A stretch of DNA of 64,000 bases from DASSUW01 sp963789005 (GCA_963789005.1 CAWBIZ010000015.1:558001-622000); one strand, 5' to 3'; positions 17,652 to 26,891 are shown, numbered from the stretch's first letter. Numbers and translations: made by a program. The notes: generated from the letters alone by a model not told the origin.

Positions 17652-18659
17652 GTGACTCTCTCCATCCCACCCGCCATCGAGGTCGACGACCTCGTCAAGT
17701 CCTACGGTGAGATCGACGCGGTCCGCGGCGTGTCGTTCACCGTCCCGCCGGGGGAGGTCTTCGGCTTCCTCGGCCCCAACGGCGCCGGCAAGAGCACGAC
17801 GATCAACGTGCTCTGCACCATGGCCAAGCCCACGTCCGGGGCGGCACGCGTCTGCGGCTTCGACGTCGTCAGCCAGCGCGACGACGTGCGTCGCCACATC
17901 GGCCTCGTCTTCCAGGACCCGACGCTCGACGGCTTCCTCACCGCCGATCAGAACCTGCGGCTGCACGCCGAGCTGTACGGCATCGACCCGGGCGTCATCG
18001 GCGCCCGGATGGAGCAGATGCTGGAAATGGTCGACCTGGCCGACTGGCGCCACAAGCCGGTGATGACGTTCTCCGGCGGCATGCGCCGCCGCCTGGAGAT
18101 CGCGCGCGGGCTGCTGCACTCGCCGCGCGTGCTGTTCCTCGACGAGCCGACGATCGGCCTCGACCCGCAGACGCGCAGCTCGATCTGGCGCTACATCCGG
18201 GCGCTGCAGGAGACGGAGGGGACGACGATCTTCATGACCACGCACTACATGGACGAGGCGGAGCTCTGCGACCGCATCGCGATCATGGACCACGGCGAGA
18301 TCGTCGTCCTCGACACTCCCGAGGCGCTCAAGGCCGGCATCGGGGCCGACCGCGTGGTCCTCGGGACCGCCGACGACGAGGCGGCGATCGCGGCGCTGCG
18401 GGACCGCTTCGGCATCGAGGCCGCCGTGGCCGAGGGCGCGGTGACGTTCCACGTCGAGGCCGGCGAGGCGTTCGTCCCGCGGCTGTTCGCGGAATGGGAT
18501 CCCGCCCACCCCGGCATCACGTCGGTCGCCGTCTCGCGCCCGACGCTGGACGACGTCTTCATGAGCTACGCGGGCACGACGATCCGCGACGCGGAGACGG
18601 ACGGCGTGGCGACCCAGAACCAGACCCTGATGCGCGCGCTTGCGGGGGCGCGTCGATGA
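17652..18659 (+). CDS. ABC exporter ATP-binding protein, DrrA type
   Basis: The 335-residue ATPase has Walker A (GPNGAGKSTT), Q-loop (GLVFQDPTLDG), signature (FSGGMRRRLEIARGL), Walker B (VLFLDEPTIGLD) and H-loop (TTHYMDEAE). The C-terminal extension of about 90 residues is typical of daunorubicin-resistance type exporters and couples to the permease. It starts with GTG; its stop overlaps the permease start (ATGA). With the next gene it forms a two-component exporter of the ABC-2 group, probably controlled by the divergent TetR protein. The substrate is unknown. Confidence 0.95.
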   Translation: MTLSIPPAIEVDDLVKSYGEIDAVRGVSFTVPPGEVFGFLGPNGAGKSTTINVLCTMAKPTSGAARVCGFDVVSQRDDVRRHIGLVFQDPTLDGFLTADQNLRLHAELYGIDPGVIGARMEQMLEMVDLADWRHKPVMTFSGGMRRRLEIARGLLHSPRVLFLDEPTIGLDPQTRSSIWRYIRALQETEGTTIFMTTHYMDEAELCDRIAIMDHGEIVVLDTPEALKAGIGADRVVLGTADDEAAIAALRDRFGIEAAVAEGAVTFHVEAGEAFVPRLFAEWDPAHPGITSVAVSRPTLDDVFMSYAGTTIRDAETDGVATQNQTLMRALAGARR

Positions 18660-19519
18660 GCGCGGTCATCGCAGACGTCGTCGCCGTCCGGGTGCCGGAG
18701 CGCTCGTGGCGCTCGGAATGGCGGGCGGTGAAGACGGTCTGGCGCCGCGAGCTGATCCGCTTCGCCGGCAATCGCGCGCAGGCGGCGATGTGGCTGGTAC
18801 AGCCGCTGCTGTTCCTGTTCGTGCTGGGCGGCGGCCTGCAGACGCTGTCCGCCGCCTCCACCGGCGGCGTCGACCTCAAGACGTTCATCTTCCCCGGCGT
18901 CCTCTGCATGGCGGCGACGTTCACGGGGATCTTCAGCGCCGCTTCGCTGGTCTGGGACCGGGAGCTCGGGTTCCTGCGCGAGCTGCTGGTCGCGCCGGTC
19001 AGCCGGGCATCGATCATCGTCGGCAAGTGCCTGGGCGGAGCGACCATCGCGGCGTCGCAGGGCGGGATCCTGCTGGCGCTCGCCGGGCTTGTGGGCGTCC
19101 CCTACGACCCGGTGCTGATCCTCGGCGTGTTCGGCCTGCTGCTGCTGACCTCGTTCACGATCACGGCGTTCGGCGTGCTGGTGGCCGTCCGCATCAAGCG
19201 GGCACAGACCTTCACCTACGTGTCGCAGATGTTCGTGGTGCCGATGCTGTTCTTGTCCGGCGCGTTCTATCCCGTCTCCGGGCTGCCGACCTGGCTGGGC
19301 GTGCTGAACCGGATCGACCCGCTGACCTACGCCGTGGACCCGATGCGCCGCCTGGTGTTCAGCCACCTCGACGTCTCCGAGTCGGCGCGCCGGACACTGG
19401 ACCCGGGCGTCGCCTGGTGGGGCTGGCAGCTGCCGCCGGTGTTCGAGGCGGGCATCGTGCTGCTGCTCGGCCTGGCGCTGATGGGCGTCGCGATCTGGCA
19501 GTTCTCGCGCACGGAATGA
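18656..19519 (+). CDS. ABC-2 type exporter permease, DrrB type
   Basis: The 287-residue membrane subunit has six predicted helices and the ABC-2 signature region (SFTITAFGVLVAVRIKRAQTF). The short loop SGLPTWLGVLNRIDPLTYAVD before the last helix is typical of DrrB-like permeases (quoted in part). It partners the preceding ATPase, with which it shares ATGA. Its own stop overlaps the start of the alkA-like gene in another ATGA, so the repair gene is translationally coupled to the exporter even though the functions look unrelated. Confidence 0.93.
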   Translation: MSAVIADVVAVRVPERSWRSEWRAVKTVWRRELIRFAGNRAQAAMWLVQPLLFLFVLGGGLQTLSAASTGGVDLKTFIFPGVLCMAATFTGIFSAASLVWDRELGFLRELLVAPVSRASIIVGKCLGGATIAASQGGILLALAGLVGVPYDPVLILGVFGLLLLTSFTITAFGVLVAVRIKRAQTFTYVSQMFVVPMLFLSGAFYPVSGLPTWLGVLNRIDPLTYAVDPMRRLVFSHLDVSESARRTLDPGVAWWGWQLPPVFEAGIVLLLGLALMGVAIWQFSRTE

Positions 19520-20292
19520 CGGTGCGCCGCCGCCAAGCGCTGCCGGCCCTGGACGCGTTCCTCGCCGCGCGCGCGGTGCCGGGGATCGAGGAGCTCGCCG
19601 GCGGCAGATACCGCCGTACGGTGGGGCTGCCGCACGGGCCAGGCGTGATCGGGGTGGACGGGACGGTGGTCGCCGATCCGCGCGACGAGGCCACCGCGGA
19701 CGCCGTAGCCAAGCGGCTCGCGGGCGCCGACCCGGCGCCGGCCGACGACCACCTCGCCCGCGACCCGCACCTCGGGCCGCTGATCGCCGCCCGGCCGCGC
19801 CTGCGGATGCCCGGCACCGTCGACGGCGGCGAGCTCGCGATCCGTGCCGTGCTCGGGCAGCAGGTCTCGCTCGCCGCGGCCCGCACGCTGGCCGGCCGGC
19901 TGGTGGCCCTCGCGGGCGTGCCGCTCCACGAGCCGCTGGGCTCGCTCACGCACGTGTGGCCGGAGCCGGCGGCGATCGCCGAGGCGGCCGCCGGCCTGCC
20001 GATGCCGCGCGCCCGGCAACGGGCGATCGCCGCGCTCGCGGACGCGCTCGCCGGCGGGCTCCGCCTCGAGCCCGGCGGAGACGCCCGCGAGCAGCTGCTC
20101 GAGCTGCCAGGCATCGGCCCCTGGACCGCCGAGTACATCGCGATGCGAGCCCACGACGACCCCGACGCCTGGCTCCCCACGGACATCGGCGTCCGCCACG
20201 GCCTCGCCCGCATCGGCGCGGCGCCCGAGGCCGCGGAAGCCTGGCGCCCGCACCGCACCCACGCCGTCCGCCACCTCTGGGCCGCCCTGTAG
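19516..20292 (+). CDS. alkA: DNA-3-methyladenine glycosylase II (AlkA-like)
   Basis: This HhH-GPD base-excision glycosylase removes alkylated purines. The 258-residue product has an AlkA N-terminal beta domain (about residues 1-100), then the helix-hairpin-helix LPGIGPWTAEYIAM and the catalytic Asp223 in PTDIGV. It lacks the Ada regulatory fusion found in some actinobacteria. The ATG is chosen from the ATGA overlap with the exporter permease. mutY follows after 11 bases, so two glycosylases lie head to tail and are probably co-transcribed. Confidence 0.92.
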   Translation: MTVRRRQALPALDAFLAARAVPGIEELAGGRYRRTVGLPHGPGVIGVDGTVVADPRDEATADAVAKRLAGADPAPADDHLARDPHLGPLIAARPRLRMPGTVDGGELAIRAVLGQQVSLAAARTLAGRLVALAGVPLHEPLGSLTHVWPEPAAIAEAAAGLPMPRARQRAIAALADALAGGLRLEPGGDAREQLLELPGIGPWTAEYIAMRAHDDPDAWLPTDIGVRHGLARIGAAPEAAEAWRPHRTHAVRHLWAAL

Positions 20293-20303
20293 CCTCGGCG
20301 CGC

Positions 20304-21092
20304 GTGGACGTCGGTGCGCTGCTGCGCTGGTACGAGAGGGTCAAGCGGCCGCTGCCGTGGCGGGAGACCCGTGACCCGTACGCGCTGCTCGTCAGCGAGG
20401 TGATGCTGCAGCAGACGCAGGCGGCGCGGGTCGTGCCGTACTACGAGGCCTTCCTCGCGCGCTTCCCGGATGCCGCCACGCTCGCGGCGGCGCCGCCGCG
20501 CGACGTGCTCGAGGCCTGGAGCGGGCTCGGCTACAACCGCCGCGCGCTCTTGCTGCAACGGGCGGCGGGCGAGGTCGCCGAACACGGCTGGCCCGACGAC
20601 CTCGAGCAGCTACCCGGAGTCGGCCCGTACACCGCCGCGGCCGTCGGCTCGTTCGCCTGGGACCGGCAGACGGCGGCCGTCGACACCAACGTCCGCCGCG
20701 TGCTCGAGCGCCACGACGGCACGTTCCGCCCGCCGACGGCGCTCGCCGTCCGCGCGGAGCAGCTCGTCCCTCCCGGCCGTGCCGCGGACTTCAACCAGGC
20801 GATGATGGAGCTCGGCGCCACCGTCTGCCGTCCACGCCTGCCGCGCTGCGGCGACTGCCCGGTACAGCTCGGCTGCGCCGCGAACGGGCAGGGTGGTCCG
20901 CAGCCGCCGCCACGCCGCCGCGGCGCCGAGCGGTTCGAGGACACGGACCGGTACGCGCGCGGGCGCGTGCTGGCCGCGCTCATCAGCGGCACCCCGTGCG
21001 CGATCACGGGCGAGCGCCGCGAGCGGGCGCTCGCCGGGCTCGAGCGCGACGGCCTCGTCGCGCGCACGCCCGGCGGCGGGTACACCGTCTAG
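20304..21092 (+). CDS. mutY: A/G-specific adenine glycosylase
   Basis: MutY removes adenine paired with 8-oxoguanine. Glu32 (VSEVMLQQTQA) and Asp127 (AVDTNV) are the catalytic residues, the hairpin is LPGVGPYTAAAVGSFA, and the 4Fe-4S ligands are Cys175, 182, 185 and 191 with the canonical C-X6-C-X2-C-X5-C spacing. At 262 residues it lacks the MutT-like C-terminal domain that reads 8-oxoG in E. coli; a short winged-helix-like tail (ALAGLERDGLVARTPGGGY) replaces it, as in several actinobacteria. GTG start. Confidence 0.94.
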   Translation: MDVGALLRWYERVKRPLPWRETRDPYALLVSEVMLQQTQAARVVPYYEAFLARFPDAATLAAAPPRDVLEAWSGLGYNRRALLLQRAAGEVAEHGWPDDLEQLPGVGPYTAAAVGSFAWDRQTAAVDTNVRRVLERHDGTFRPPTALAVRAEQLVPPGRAADFNQAMMELGATVCRPRLPRCGDCPVQLGCAANGQGGPQPPPRRRGAERFEDTDRYARGRVLAALISGTPCAITGERRERALAGLERDGLVARTPGGGYTV

Positions 21093-21125
21093 TCAGCTGC
21101 CGCTCACGCATGGGTATAGTTCAAC

Positions 21126-21153
21126 GGAGTCGATTCCTCCAGGAAATGTCTCC
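21126..21153. promoter_or_regulatory. Imperfect palindrome before the TetR gene
   Basis: Outer GGAG/CTCC and inner TTCCT/AGGAA arms form a 28-base dyad centred on CC, immediately upstream of the preferred TetR start at 21167. This is the usual form of a TetR autoregulatory operator. The alternative start ATG 21146 would lie inside the dyad. The role is inferred from symmetry and position. Confidence 0.45.
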
Positions 21154-21166
21154 GCGAAAATACGAC

Positions 21167-21748
21167 ATGAGCAAGCGGGCCGCAGCCGCCGCGAAGACGC
21201 GACGGCGGATCATCGACGCGACCCGCGAGCTGCACACCGAGCAGGGCATCGGCGCGACCAGCTGGGACGACATCGCCGCCCGCGCGGGCGTCGGCGTGGG
21301 AACCGTCTACCGCCACTTCCCCTCGGTCGACGAGCTGATCCCCGCCTGCGGCGAGATCTCGATGCAGGTCGTCGCCCTGCCCGACCCCAAGACCGTGTCC
21401 TCGCTCTTCGCCGGCGTCGGCACCCTCGCCGAACGCCTCGAGCGCCTGGTGGGAGAGGCGTTCGCGGTCTACGAGCGCGGCGCGCCCGAGCTGCACGCGA
21501 TCCGCAACGAGCCCGACGTCCACCCCGGCATCGCCGCCGAGGCGGACGCGATCGACGCCTCGCTGAGCGCGCTCGTCGATGCGGCGCTCGCGCCGCTCGA
21601 AGCCACCCAACAGGACCGTGCGGTCGTCCGCGCGATGGTCGACCTCAACACCTGGGAAGCGCTCCGCGATCAGGGACTCACGCCGGCCGAATCCGTGGCC
21701 GCGCTCAGCGACATGCTCGCCGGGCGGCTGACGGCCCGGCATCAGTGA
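21167..21748 (+). CDS. TetR-family transcriptional regulator
   Basis: The helix-turn-helix GATSWDDIAARAGVGVGTVYRHF and a divergent ligand domain make a normal TetR protein (193 residues from ATG 21167; 200 from ATG 21146). It follows mutY by 74 bases and converges on the sensor kinase gene, so no dedicated target gene is obvious next to it. It may be autoregulated through the dyad at 21126. The target and ligand cannot be named from the sequence. Confidence 0.88.
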   Translation: MSKRAAAAAKTRRRIIDATRELHTEQGIGATSWDDIAARAGVGVGTVYRHFPSVDELIPACGEISMQVVALPDPKTVSSLFAGVGTLAERLERLVGEAFAVYERGAPELHAIRNEPDVHPGIAAEADAIDASLSALVDAALAPLEATQQDRAVVRAMVDLNTWEALRDQGLTPAESVAALSDMLAGRLTARHQ

Positions 21749-21760
21749 TCGGGCGGTAGA

Positions 21761-23164
21761 TCACCGCGCCGTCGCCTCGAGCGGAAGGCGCACGCGGAAT
21801 GAGGTCGCGCCCGGCCGTGAGTCCACGCCGAGGCTGCCGCGGTGGCGCTCCTCGACGATCCGGCGCGCGGTGTCGAGCCCGAGCCCCGTCCCGTTGCCGA
21901 CGCCCTTGGTGGTGAAGAACGGGTCGAAGATGTTCGCGAGCACCTCCGCGGGGATGCCCGGCCCGTCGTCCGCGATCTCGACCACGGCGCAGTCGCCGTC
22001 GCGGCGCGTGCTGACCGTGATGGTCCCGCTCTCGCCGAGAGCGTGGATCGCGTTGTCGAGCAGGTTGGTCCACACCTGGTTGAGCTCCGAGCCGCGCACC
22101 GTGACCTTCGGCAGCGAGCGGTCGTACTCGCGCCGCACGTCGATCTTCGTCGTCTTGAGCTTGTGGCCGAGGACGACGAGCGTCGTCTCCAGGCCCTCGT
22201 GGAGGTCGGTCTCGACGACTCCGCCGCGATCCATGTAGGCGTACGACTTCACGGCGGCGACCAGCTGGCTCATGCGGTCCGTCGACTCGCACAGCTGCGA
22301 AGCGAGGCCGCGCGCCGTCAGCGAGGCGGCGATCCAGCCGAGCGCGGCGGCCGTCGCCGGGCCGGCCACGGCCTCGAGCCGCGCGAGCCACTCGCGGTCG
22401 ACGCCCGCGGCGGCGAGCGGCTCGGCCAGCCGCCAGGCCTCGGCCACGCCGAGGTCCTCGAGCGCCTCCAGCAGCTCGTCCTCGGCGTCCGCGGCGTCGA
22501 GGCTCGAGAACGGCGTGGCCGCCGCCGAGCGGGCGAGCGCCTCGCGCTGCATCTCCACCAGCTGCACCGCCTCGGTGCGCTCGAGCCCGGCGTCCACGAA
22601 CGCGCCGATCACGGACGCGAGCACGTCGAGCGTCTCCGTCAGGTCGCTTGCCGCTCGGCGTGCGGCGGCGGCCGGGTTGTTGAGCTCGTGCGCGAGGCCG
22701 GCGGCCATCTTGCCGAGCCCCGCGAGGCGCTCGCGGTTCTGCGCCATCGCCGTGACGCGGCTCATGACCGGCCGCACCTGCCGCAGGATCCGCCGGTGCA
22801 CGGGCCGGAACTCGAACACGAGCTCGATGAACGGCTTGGCCGGGATCGACGCCGCGCGGACGTCGGTCTCCGCCTGCATGCGCACGCCGACGGTGCTCTC
22901 GGTGAGCACCGGGATGGCGCCCATCCAGGTCGGCGCCACGTGCCGGCCGACAGGCTCCAGCCGCCCGTTCTCGAGGATCAGGGCCTGCATCACGCCGTCG
23001 AGCAGGAGATGGAAGTGCTTCGCATCGTCGCCCTGCTCGACCACGATCTCGCCCGCCGGCACCTCCCGCACCTCGGCCGCGGCCGCCCAGCGCTCGAGGT
23101 CGGCGTCCGAGAGCTCCTCGAAGAGGTCGATCGCGCGCAGCTCCTCCGGCCCGGGAGCGCTCAT
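21761..23164 (-). CDS. Sensor histidine kinase with cyclic-nucleotide-binding-like domain
   Basis: The 467-residue protein has an N-terminal CAP/cNMP-like beta barrel (about residues 12-130), a short linker, a dimerisation helix with phospho-acceptor His159 in GLAHELNNP, a long helical insert of about 100 residues (residues 185-285), and a HATPase domain (N box NQVWTNLLDNAIHAL, G1 DDGPGIP, G2 GTGLGL). There are no transmembrane helices, so it senses an internal signal. Its start overlaps the stop of the upstream fused response regulator (ATGA); the two form a two-component pair. The bound ligand is unknown. Confidence 0.9.
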   Translation of the reverse strand: MSAPGPEELRAIDLFEELSDADLERWAAAAEVREVPAGEIVVEQGDDAKHFHLLLDGVMQALILENGRLEPVGRHVAPTWMGAIPVLTESTVGVRMQAETDVRAASIPAKPFIELVFEFRPVHRRILRQVRPVMSRVTAMAQNRERLAGLGKMAAGLAHELNNPAAAARRAASDLTETLDVLASVIGAFVDAGLERTEAVQLVEMQREALARSAAATPFSSLDAADAEDELLEALEDLGVAEAWRLAEPLAAAGVDREWLARLEAVAGPATAAALGWIAASLTARGLASQLCESTDRMSQLVAAVKSYAYMDRGGVVETDLHEGLETTLVVLGHKLKTTKIDVRREYDRSLPKVTVRGSELNQVWTNLLDNAIHALGESGTITVSTRRDGDCAVVEIADDGPGIPAEVLANIFDPFFTTKGVGNGTGLGLDTARRIVEERHRGSLGVDSRPGATSFRVRLPLEATAR

Positions 23165-24852
23165 GCCGCCGCCAGGTACTCGTGGATCAGCGACACCGCC
23201 ATCGAGCCCTCGCCGACCGCGCTCGCCACCCGCTTGATCGAGCGCGCGCGCACGTCGCCGGCCACGAACACCCCCGGGACCGACGTCTCGAGCAGGTACG
23301 GGTCGCGCTTCAACGGCCAGCCGGCGCCCTGCGCGTCCGGCCCGGCGAGGATGAAGCCGCGCTCGTCGCGCCCGACCACGCCCTCGAGCCAGTCCGTCCG
23401 CGGCAGCGCGCCGATGAACACGAAGCAGGCGTCGACGTCCTCGACCGTCTCGGCTCCCTCTGGGCCGCGGACCCGCAGGCGCTCCAGGTGCCCGTCGCCC
23501 TCGGCGGCCGTCACCGCCGAGCCGGTGCGGACCTCGACGTTGCCCAGCCCGGCGATCTGCTCGATCAGGTAGCGCGACATCGAGGCCTCGAGCCCGGCCG
23601 CGCGCACGAGCATCGTCACCCGCCCGGCGTAGCGGCTGAAGTAGACCGCCGCCTGGCCCGCGGAGTTGGCGCCGCCGATCACCACCACGTGCTGGTCCGC
23701 GCAGGCGCGCGCCTCGGTCAGCGCGGCGCCGTAGTAGACGCCGGAGCCCGTCAGCTCGGCGAAGCCGGGCGCGCCGTGCTGGCGGTAGGAGACGCCCGAG
23801 GCGATCAGGACGCAGTTCGCGCTCAGCGTGCCGCCGCCGGTGAGGCGCACGACGCGGCCGGACCCCGCGACCTCGAGCGCGGCGGCGTCCTGCACGGTGA
23901 GCAGCTCGGCGCCGAGGCGCCGCGCCTGGTCGGTCGCGCGCCGCGCGAGGTCTGAGCCGCTGAGGCCGGTGGGGAAGCCGAGGTAGTTCTCGATCCGGCT
24001 CGACTGCCCGGCCTGGCCGCCGGGCGCCTCGCGCTCCACCATCACCGTCCGCAGGCCCTCGGAGGCGCCGTAGACCGCGGCCGCGAGCCCCGCGGGGCCG
24101 CCGCCGACGATCACGAGGTCGTAGTGGTCCGAGGCCGGCTGCACCGCTACGCCCAGCCGCTCGGCCAGCTCGAGCACGGTCGGGCGCTCGAGCACGCTGC
24201 CGTCCTCGAGCAGCGCGACCGGCAGCCGCCCGGCGTCCACGCCCGCCACGGTCAGCAGCTCGCGCGCCTCGCCGTCGCGCTCGACGTCGAGCCAGCGCGC
24301 CGGGATCCGGTTGCGGGCGAGGAAGTCGCGCAGGTCGTAGAACTCCTTCGAGAAGCGCTGGCCGATCACCCGCACGCCGCCCGACTCGAGCGCGGCGCCC
24401 GACTCCCAGGTCGTCAGGAGGTCCTCGATCACGGGGTAGAGCTGCTCGTCGGGCGGATCCCAGGGCTTGAGCAGGTAGTAGTCGAGCGCGACGTCGTTGA
24501 TCGCCGAGATCGCCGCCTCCGTGTCCGCGTAGGCGGTCAGGAGGACGCGCTTGGCCTCGGGCGCGAGCTTGCGCGCCTCCACCAGGTAGTCGGTGCCCGA
24601 CATGCCGGGCATCCGCTGGTCGGCCACCAGGAGCGCGACCTGGTCGCCGCGGGCGCGGACCTCGCGCAGGATGTCGAGCGCCTCGGGGCCCGAGCCCGCC
24701 CGCAGGATCCGGTAGCGCTCCCCGAAGCCCCGCCGCAGGTCGCGCGCCACCGCCGCGAGCACCGCCGGCTCGTCGTCGACCGCGAGGATCGCCGGCCTGC
24801 GGCGCCGGGCCGCGACGCCCTCCTGCTCCCGTTCGCTGACCGCCGTGCTCAT
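23161..24852 (-). CDS. Fused response regulator / thioredoxin-reductase-like flavoprotein
   Basis: Residues 20-140 form a receiver domain with phospho-acceptor Asp78 (LLVADQRMPGMSG). Residues 150-225 look like a small thioredoxin/glutaredoxin-like linker region. From about residue 240 there is an FAD/NAD(P) reductase of the TrxR type (DLVIVGGGPAGLAAAVYGAS, NADP motif VVIGGANSAGQAA, C-terminal GVFVAGDVR). The redox CXXC of true thioredoxin reductases is missing: the equivalent stretch reads VYYGAALTEARAC. It should therefore bind flavin and NAD(P)H without thiol exchange. It overlaps the histidine kinase gene by four bases. This fusion type is known from other genomes; its output is unclear. 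Confidence 0.92.
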   Translation of the reverse strand: MSTAVSEREQEGVAARRRRPAILAVDDEPAVLAAVARDLRRGFGERYRILRAGSGPEALDILREVRARGDQVALLVADQRMPGMSGTDYLVEARKLAPEAKRVLLTAYADTEAAISAINDVALDYYLLKPWDPPDEQLYPVIEDLLTTWESGAALESGGVRVIGQRFSKEFYDLRDFLARNRIPARWLDVERDGEARELLTVAGVDAGRLPVALLEDGSVLERPTVLELAERLGVAVQPASDHYDLVIVGGGPAGLAAAVYGASEGLRTVMVEREAPGGQAGQSSRIENYLGFPTGLSGSDLARRATDQARRLGAELLTVQDAAALEVAGSGRVVRLTGGGTLSANCVLIASGVSYRQHGAPGFAELTGSGVYYGAALTEARACADQHVVVIGGANSAGQAAVYFSRYAGRVTMLVRAAGLEASMSRYLIEQIAGLGNVEVRTGSAVTAAEGDGHLERLRVRGPEGAETVEDVDACFVFIGALPRTDWLEGVVGRDERGFILAGPDAQGAGWPLKRDPYLLETSVPGVFVAGDVRARSIKRVASAVGEGSMAVSLIHEYLAAA

Positions 24853-24890
24853 CGCCGCCGAACGCTACCGATCGCGCCTATCCTGCTCGC

Positions 24891-25376
24891 GTGGACCGGG
24901 ACGACATCGAGCACACGTCGGATCAGGTGCGGCTGATCCTCGAGGCCGCCGCGGCGAGCGCGGCGCAGATCCGGGGGCAGGCCGAGGACCACGTCGCGCG
25001 CGTGGAGCAGGCCGCCGGCGGGATGCTCTCGCGCCTGGACGAGCTCGAGCGCGAGCTCGGCGGGCTGCTCGAGGCGCTGCGGCAGAGCGGCGAGCGGCTG
25101 ACCGACGGGTTGGCGCGCCTGCACGAGGACGTGGCGGCGGTCGGCGACGACGAGACGCCCGCGGCCGCCGAGCCCGCCGAGGCGGCGCCCGCCCCGCCCG
25201 CGACCGAGCCGGCCGCTCCGCTCGACGGCGACGAGGCCGGCGCGCGGCTGACCGCGCTCAACATGGCCCTCGGCGGGACCCCGCGCGAGGAGACCGCCCG
25301 CTACCTGGCCGAGCACTACTCGCTGGCGGATCCCGAGGCCCTGCTCGACGACGTGTACGACCGGGCCGGCGGGTGA
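24891..25376 (+). CDS. Coiled-coil protein, DivIVA-like N-terminus, unknown function
   Basis: The 161-residue product starts with a coiled coil of about 75 residues (SDQVRLILEAAAASAAQIRG onward), then an Ala/Pro/Glu linker, then a short conserved-looking C-terminal helix pair (ARLTALNMALGGTPREETAR). Such small coiled-coil proteins with a terminal helical domain are common in actinobacteria near cell-envelope genes, but I cannot name the family with confidence. GTG start; its TGA overlaps the GTG of the carboxypeptidase gene (GTGA), so the two are coupled. It is divergent from the fused response regulator. Confidence 0.75.
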   Translation: MDRDDIEHTSDQVRLILEAAAASAAQIRGQAEDHVARVEQAAGGMLSRLDELERELGGLLEALRQSGERLTDGLARLHEDVAAVGDDETPAAAEPAEAAPAPPATEPAAPLDGDEAGARLTALNMALGGTPREETARYLAEHYSLADPEALLDDVYDRAGG

Positions 25377-26890
25377 GCAGGCCACCGGCCGAGCTCGGGG
25401 CCCTCCGCCTGCGGATGGCCGAGCTGAGCGACCTCCAGTCCGTCGACCTGATGCTGTTCTGGGACCAGCAGACGGTCATGCCGCCGGCGGGCGCCGAGGC
25501 GCGGGCCGAGCGCGCCGCGACGATCGCGCGGGTCATCCACGCGCGCGAGAGCGACCCCGCGCTGGGCGCGCTGCTCGACAGCCTCGCCGCGTGGGCCGAG
25601 TCCGAGGACCCCGACGCCGACGACGTGCGCCTCGTGGGCTGGGCGCGGCGCGACTTCGAGCGCTCGGTGCGCGTGCCGGTCGAGCTGGCGGCCGATCTCA
25701 CGCGGGCCAAGACGCTCGGCCAGCAGGCCTGGCAGGAGGCACGGGCGGCCAACGACTTCGGGCGCTTCCGCGACGCGCTCGCCACCCACATCGAGCTCCG
25801 CCACCGCTACGTCGAGTGCTTCGAGGGCTACGAGCACCCCTACGACGCGCTGCTCGACGACTTCGAGCCGGGCCTCACGACCGCCGAGCTGCGCCCGCTG
25901 TTCGAGGGGCTGCGCGAGGCGCTCGTCCCGCTGGTGGCCGAGGCCGGCCGGTCCGGCCAGCCGCGCAACGGCGGGCTGCTGCACGGCCACTTCGCGGCCG
26001 TCGACCAGCGGGTGGCGCTGGTCGACGTGCTCGAGGCGGTGGGCTTCGATCCCGACGGCTGGCGGCTGGACCCGACCGTGCATCCCTTCGCGGCCGGGAT
26101 CGCGCCGCGCGACATCCGCCTGACGACGAAGTTCGACGAGAGCGACCTCGCGGTCGCGCTCTTCTCCGGGCTGCACGAGTTCGGCCACGGGCTGTACGAG
26201 TCGGCCACCTCGCCGGAGCTCTTCCGCACGTCGCTCGACACTCCCGTCTCGCTGGGCGTGCACGAGTCCCAGAGCCGCATGTGGGAGAACGTCATCGGGC
26301 GCTCGCGGCCGTTCTGCGCGTGGCTGCTGCCGCGCCTACAGGCCTCGCTGCCGGGGGCGCTCGCGGGCATCGACGCCGACGGGCTCTACCGCGGGCTGAA
26401 CACGGTCCAGCCGTCGCTCATCCGCACCGACGCCGACGAGACGACGTACAACCTCCACATCATCCTGCGCTTCGAGCTCGAGCTGGCGCTGACCGACGGG
26501 TCGCTGGGCGTGGACGACGTCCCGGACGCCTGGGACGCGGGGATGCAGCGGCTCCTCGGGGTCACCCCGCCCGGCCCGGCCGAGGGCGTCCTCCAGGACG
26601 TCCACTGGGGAGCTGGGCTGCTCGGCTACTTCCCGACCTACACGATCGGCAACCTGATGGCCTGCCAGCTGTGGGAGCGCCTGAGCGCCGACGTGCCCGA
26701 CGTCGACGTGCTGCTCGAGCGCGGCGAGTTCGCGCCGATCCGGGAGTGGCTGCGGGAGCACGTCCACCGCCACGGCCGCAAGTTCCCGCCGCGCGAGCTG
26801 CTGCGCCGCGTGGCCGGCTCCGAGCTGTCTGCAGAGCCGTTTCTCCGCTACCTCCGGGAAAAGCTGAAGGACGCCGGCGCACTGGCCTGA
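25373..26890 (+). CDS. Carboxypeptidase Taq (M32 metallocarboxypeptidase)
   Basis: This zinc carboxypeptidase removes C-terminal residues from peptides. The zinc motif H268EFGH272 and the downstream glutamate region (LGVHESQSRMWENVIGRSR) are intact, and the conserved YFPTYTIGNLMACQLW segment is present. 505 residues is the family length. It starts with a GTG overlapping the stop of the coiled-coil gene. There is no signal peptide, so it is cytoplasmic and probably has a role in peptide turnover. uvrA follows after 40 bases but has its own LexA-type promoter. Confidence 0.96.
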   Translation: MSRPPAELGALRLRMAELSDLQSVDLMLFWDQQTVMPPAGAEARAERAATIARVIHARESDPALGALLDSLAAWAESEDPDADDVRLVGWARRDFERSVRVPVELAADLTRAKTLGQQAWQEARAANDFGRFRDALATHIELRHRYVECFEGYEHPYDALLDDFEPGLTTAELRPLFEGLREALVPLVAEAGRSGQPRNGGLLHGHFAAVDQRVALVDVLEAVGFDPDGWRLDPTVHPFAAGIAPRDIRLTTKFDESDLAVALFSGLHEFGHGLYESATSPELFRTSLDTPVSLGVHESQSRMWENVIGRSRPFCAWLLPRLQASLPGALAGIDADGLYRGLNTVQPSLIRTDADETTYNLHIILRFELELALTDGSLGVDDVPDAWDAGMQRLLGVTPPGPAEGVLQDVHWGAGLLGYFPTYTIGNLMACQLWERLSADVPDVDVLLERGEFAPIREWLREHVHRHGRKFPPRELLRRVAGSELSAEPFLRYLREKLKDAGALA

Positions 26891-26891
26891 T

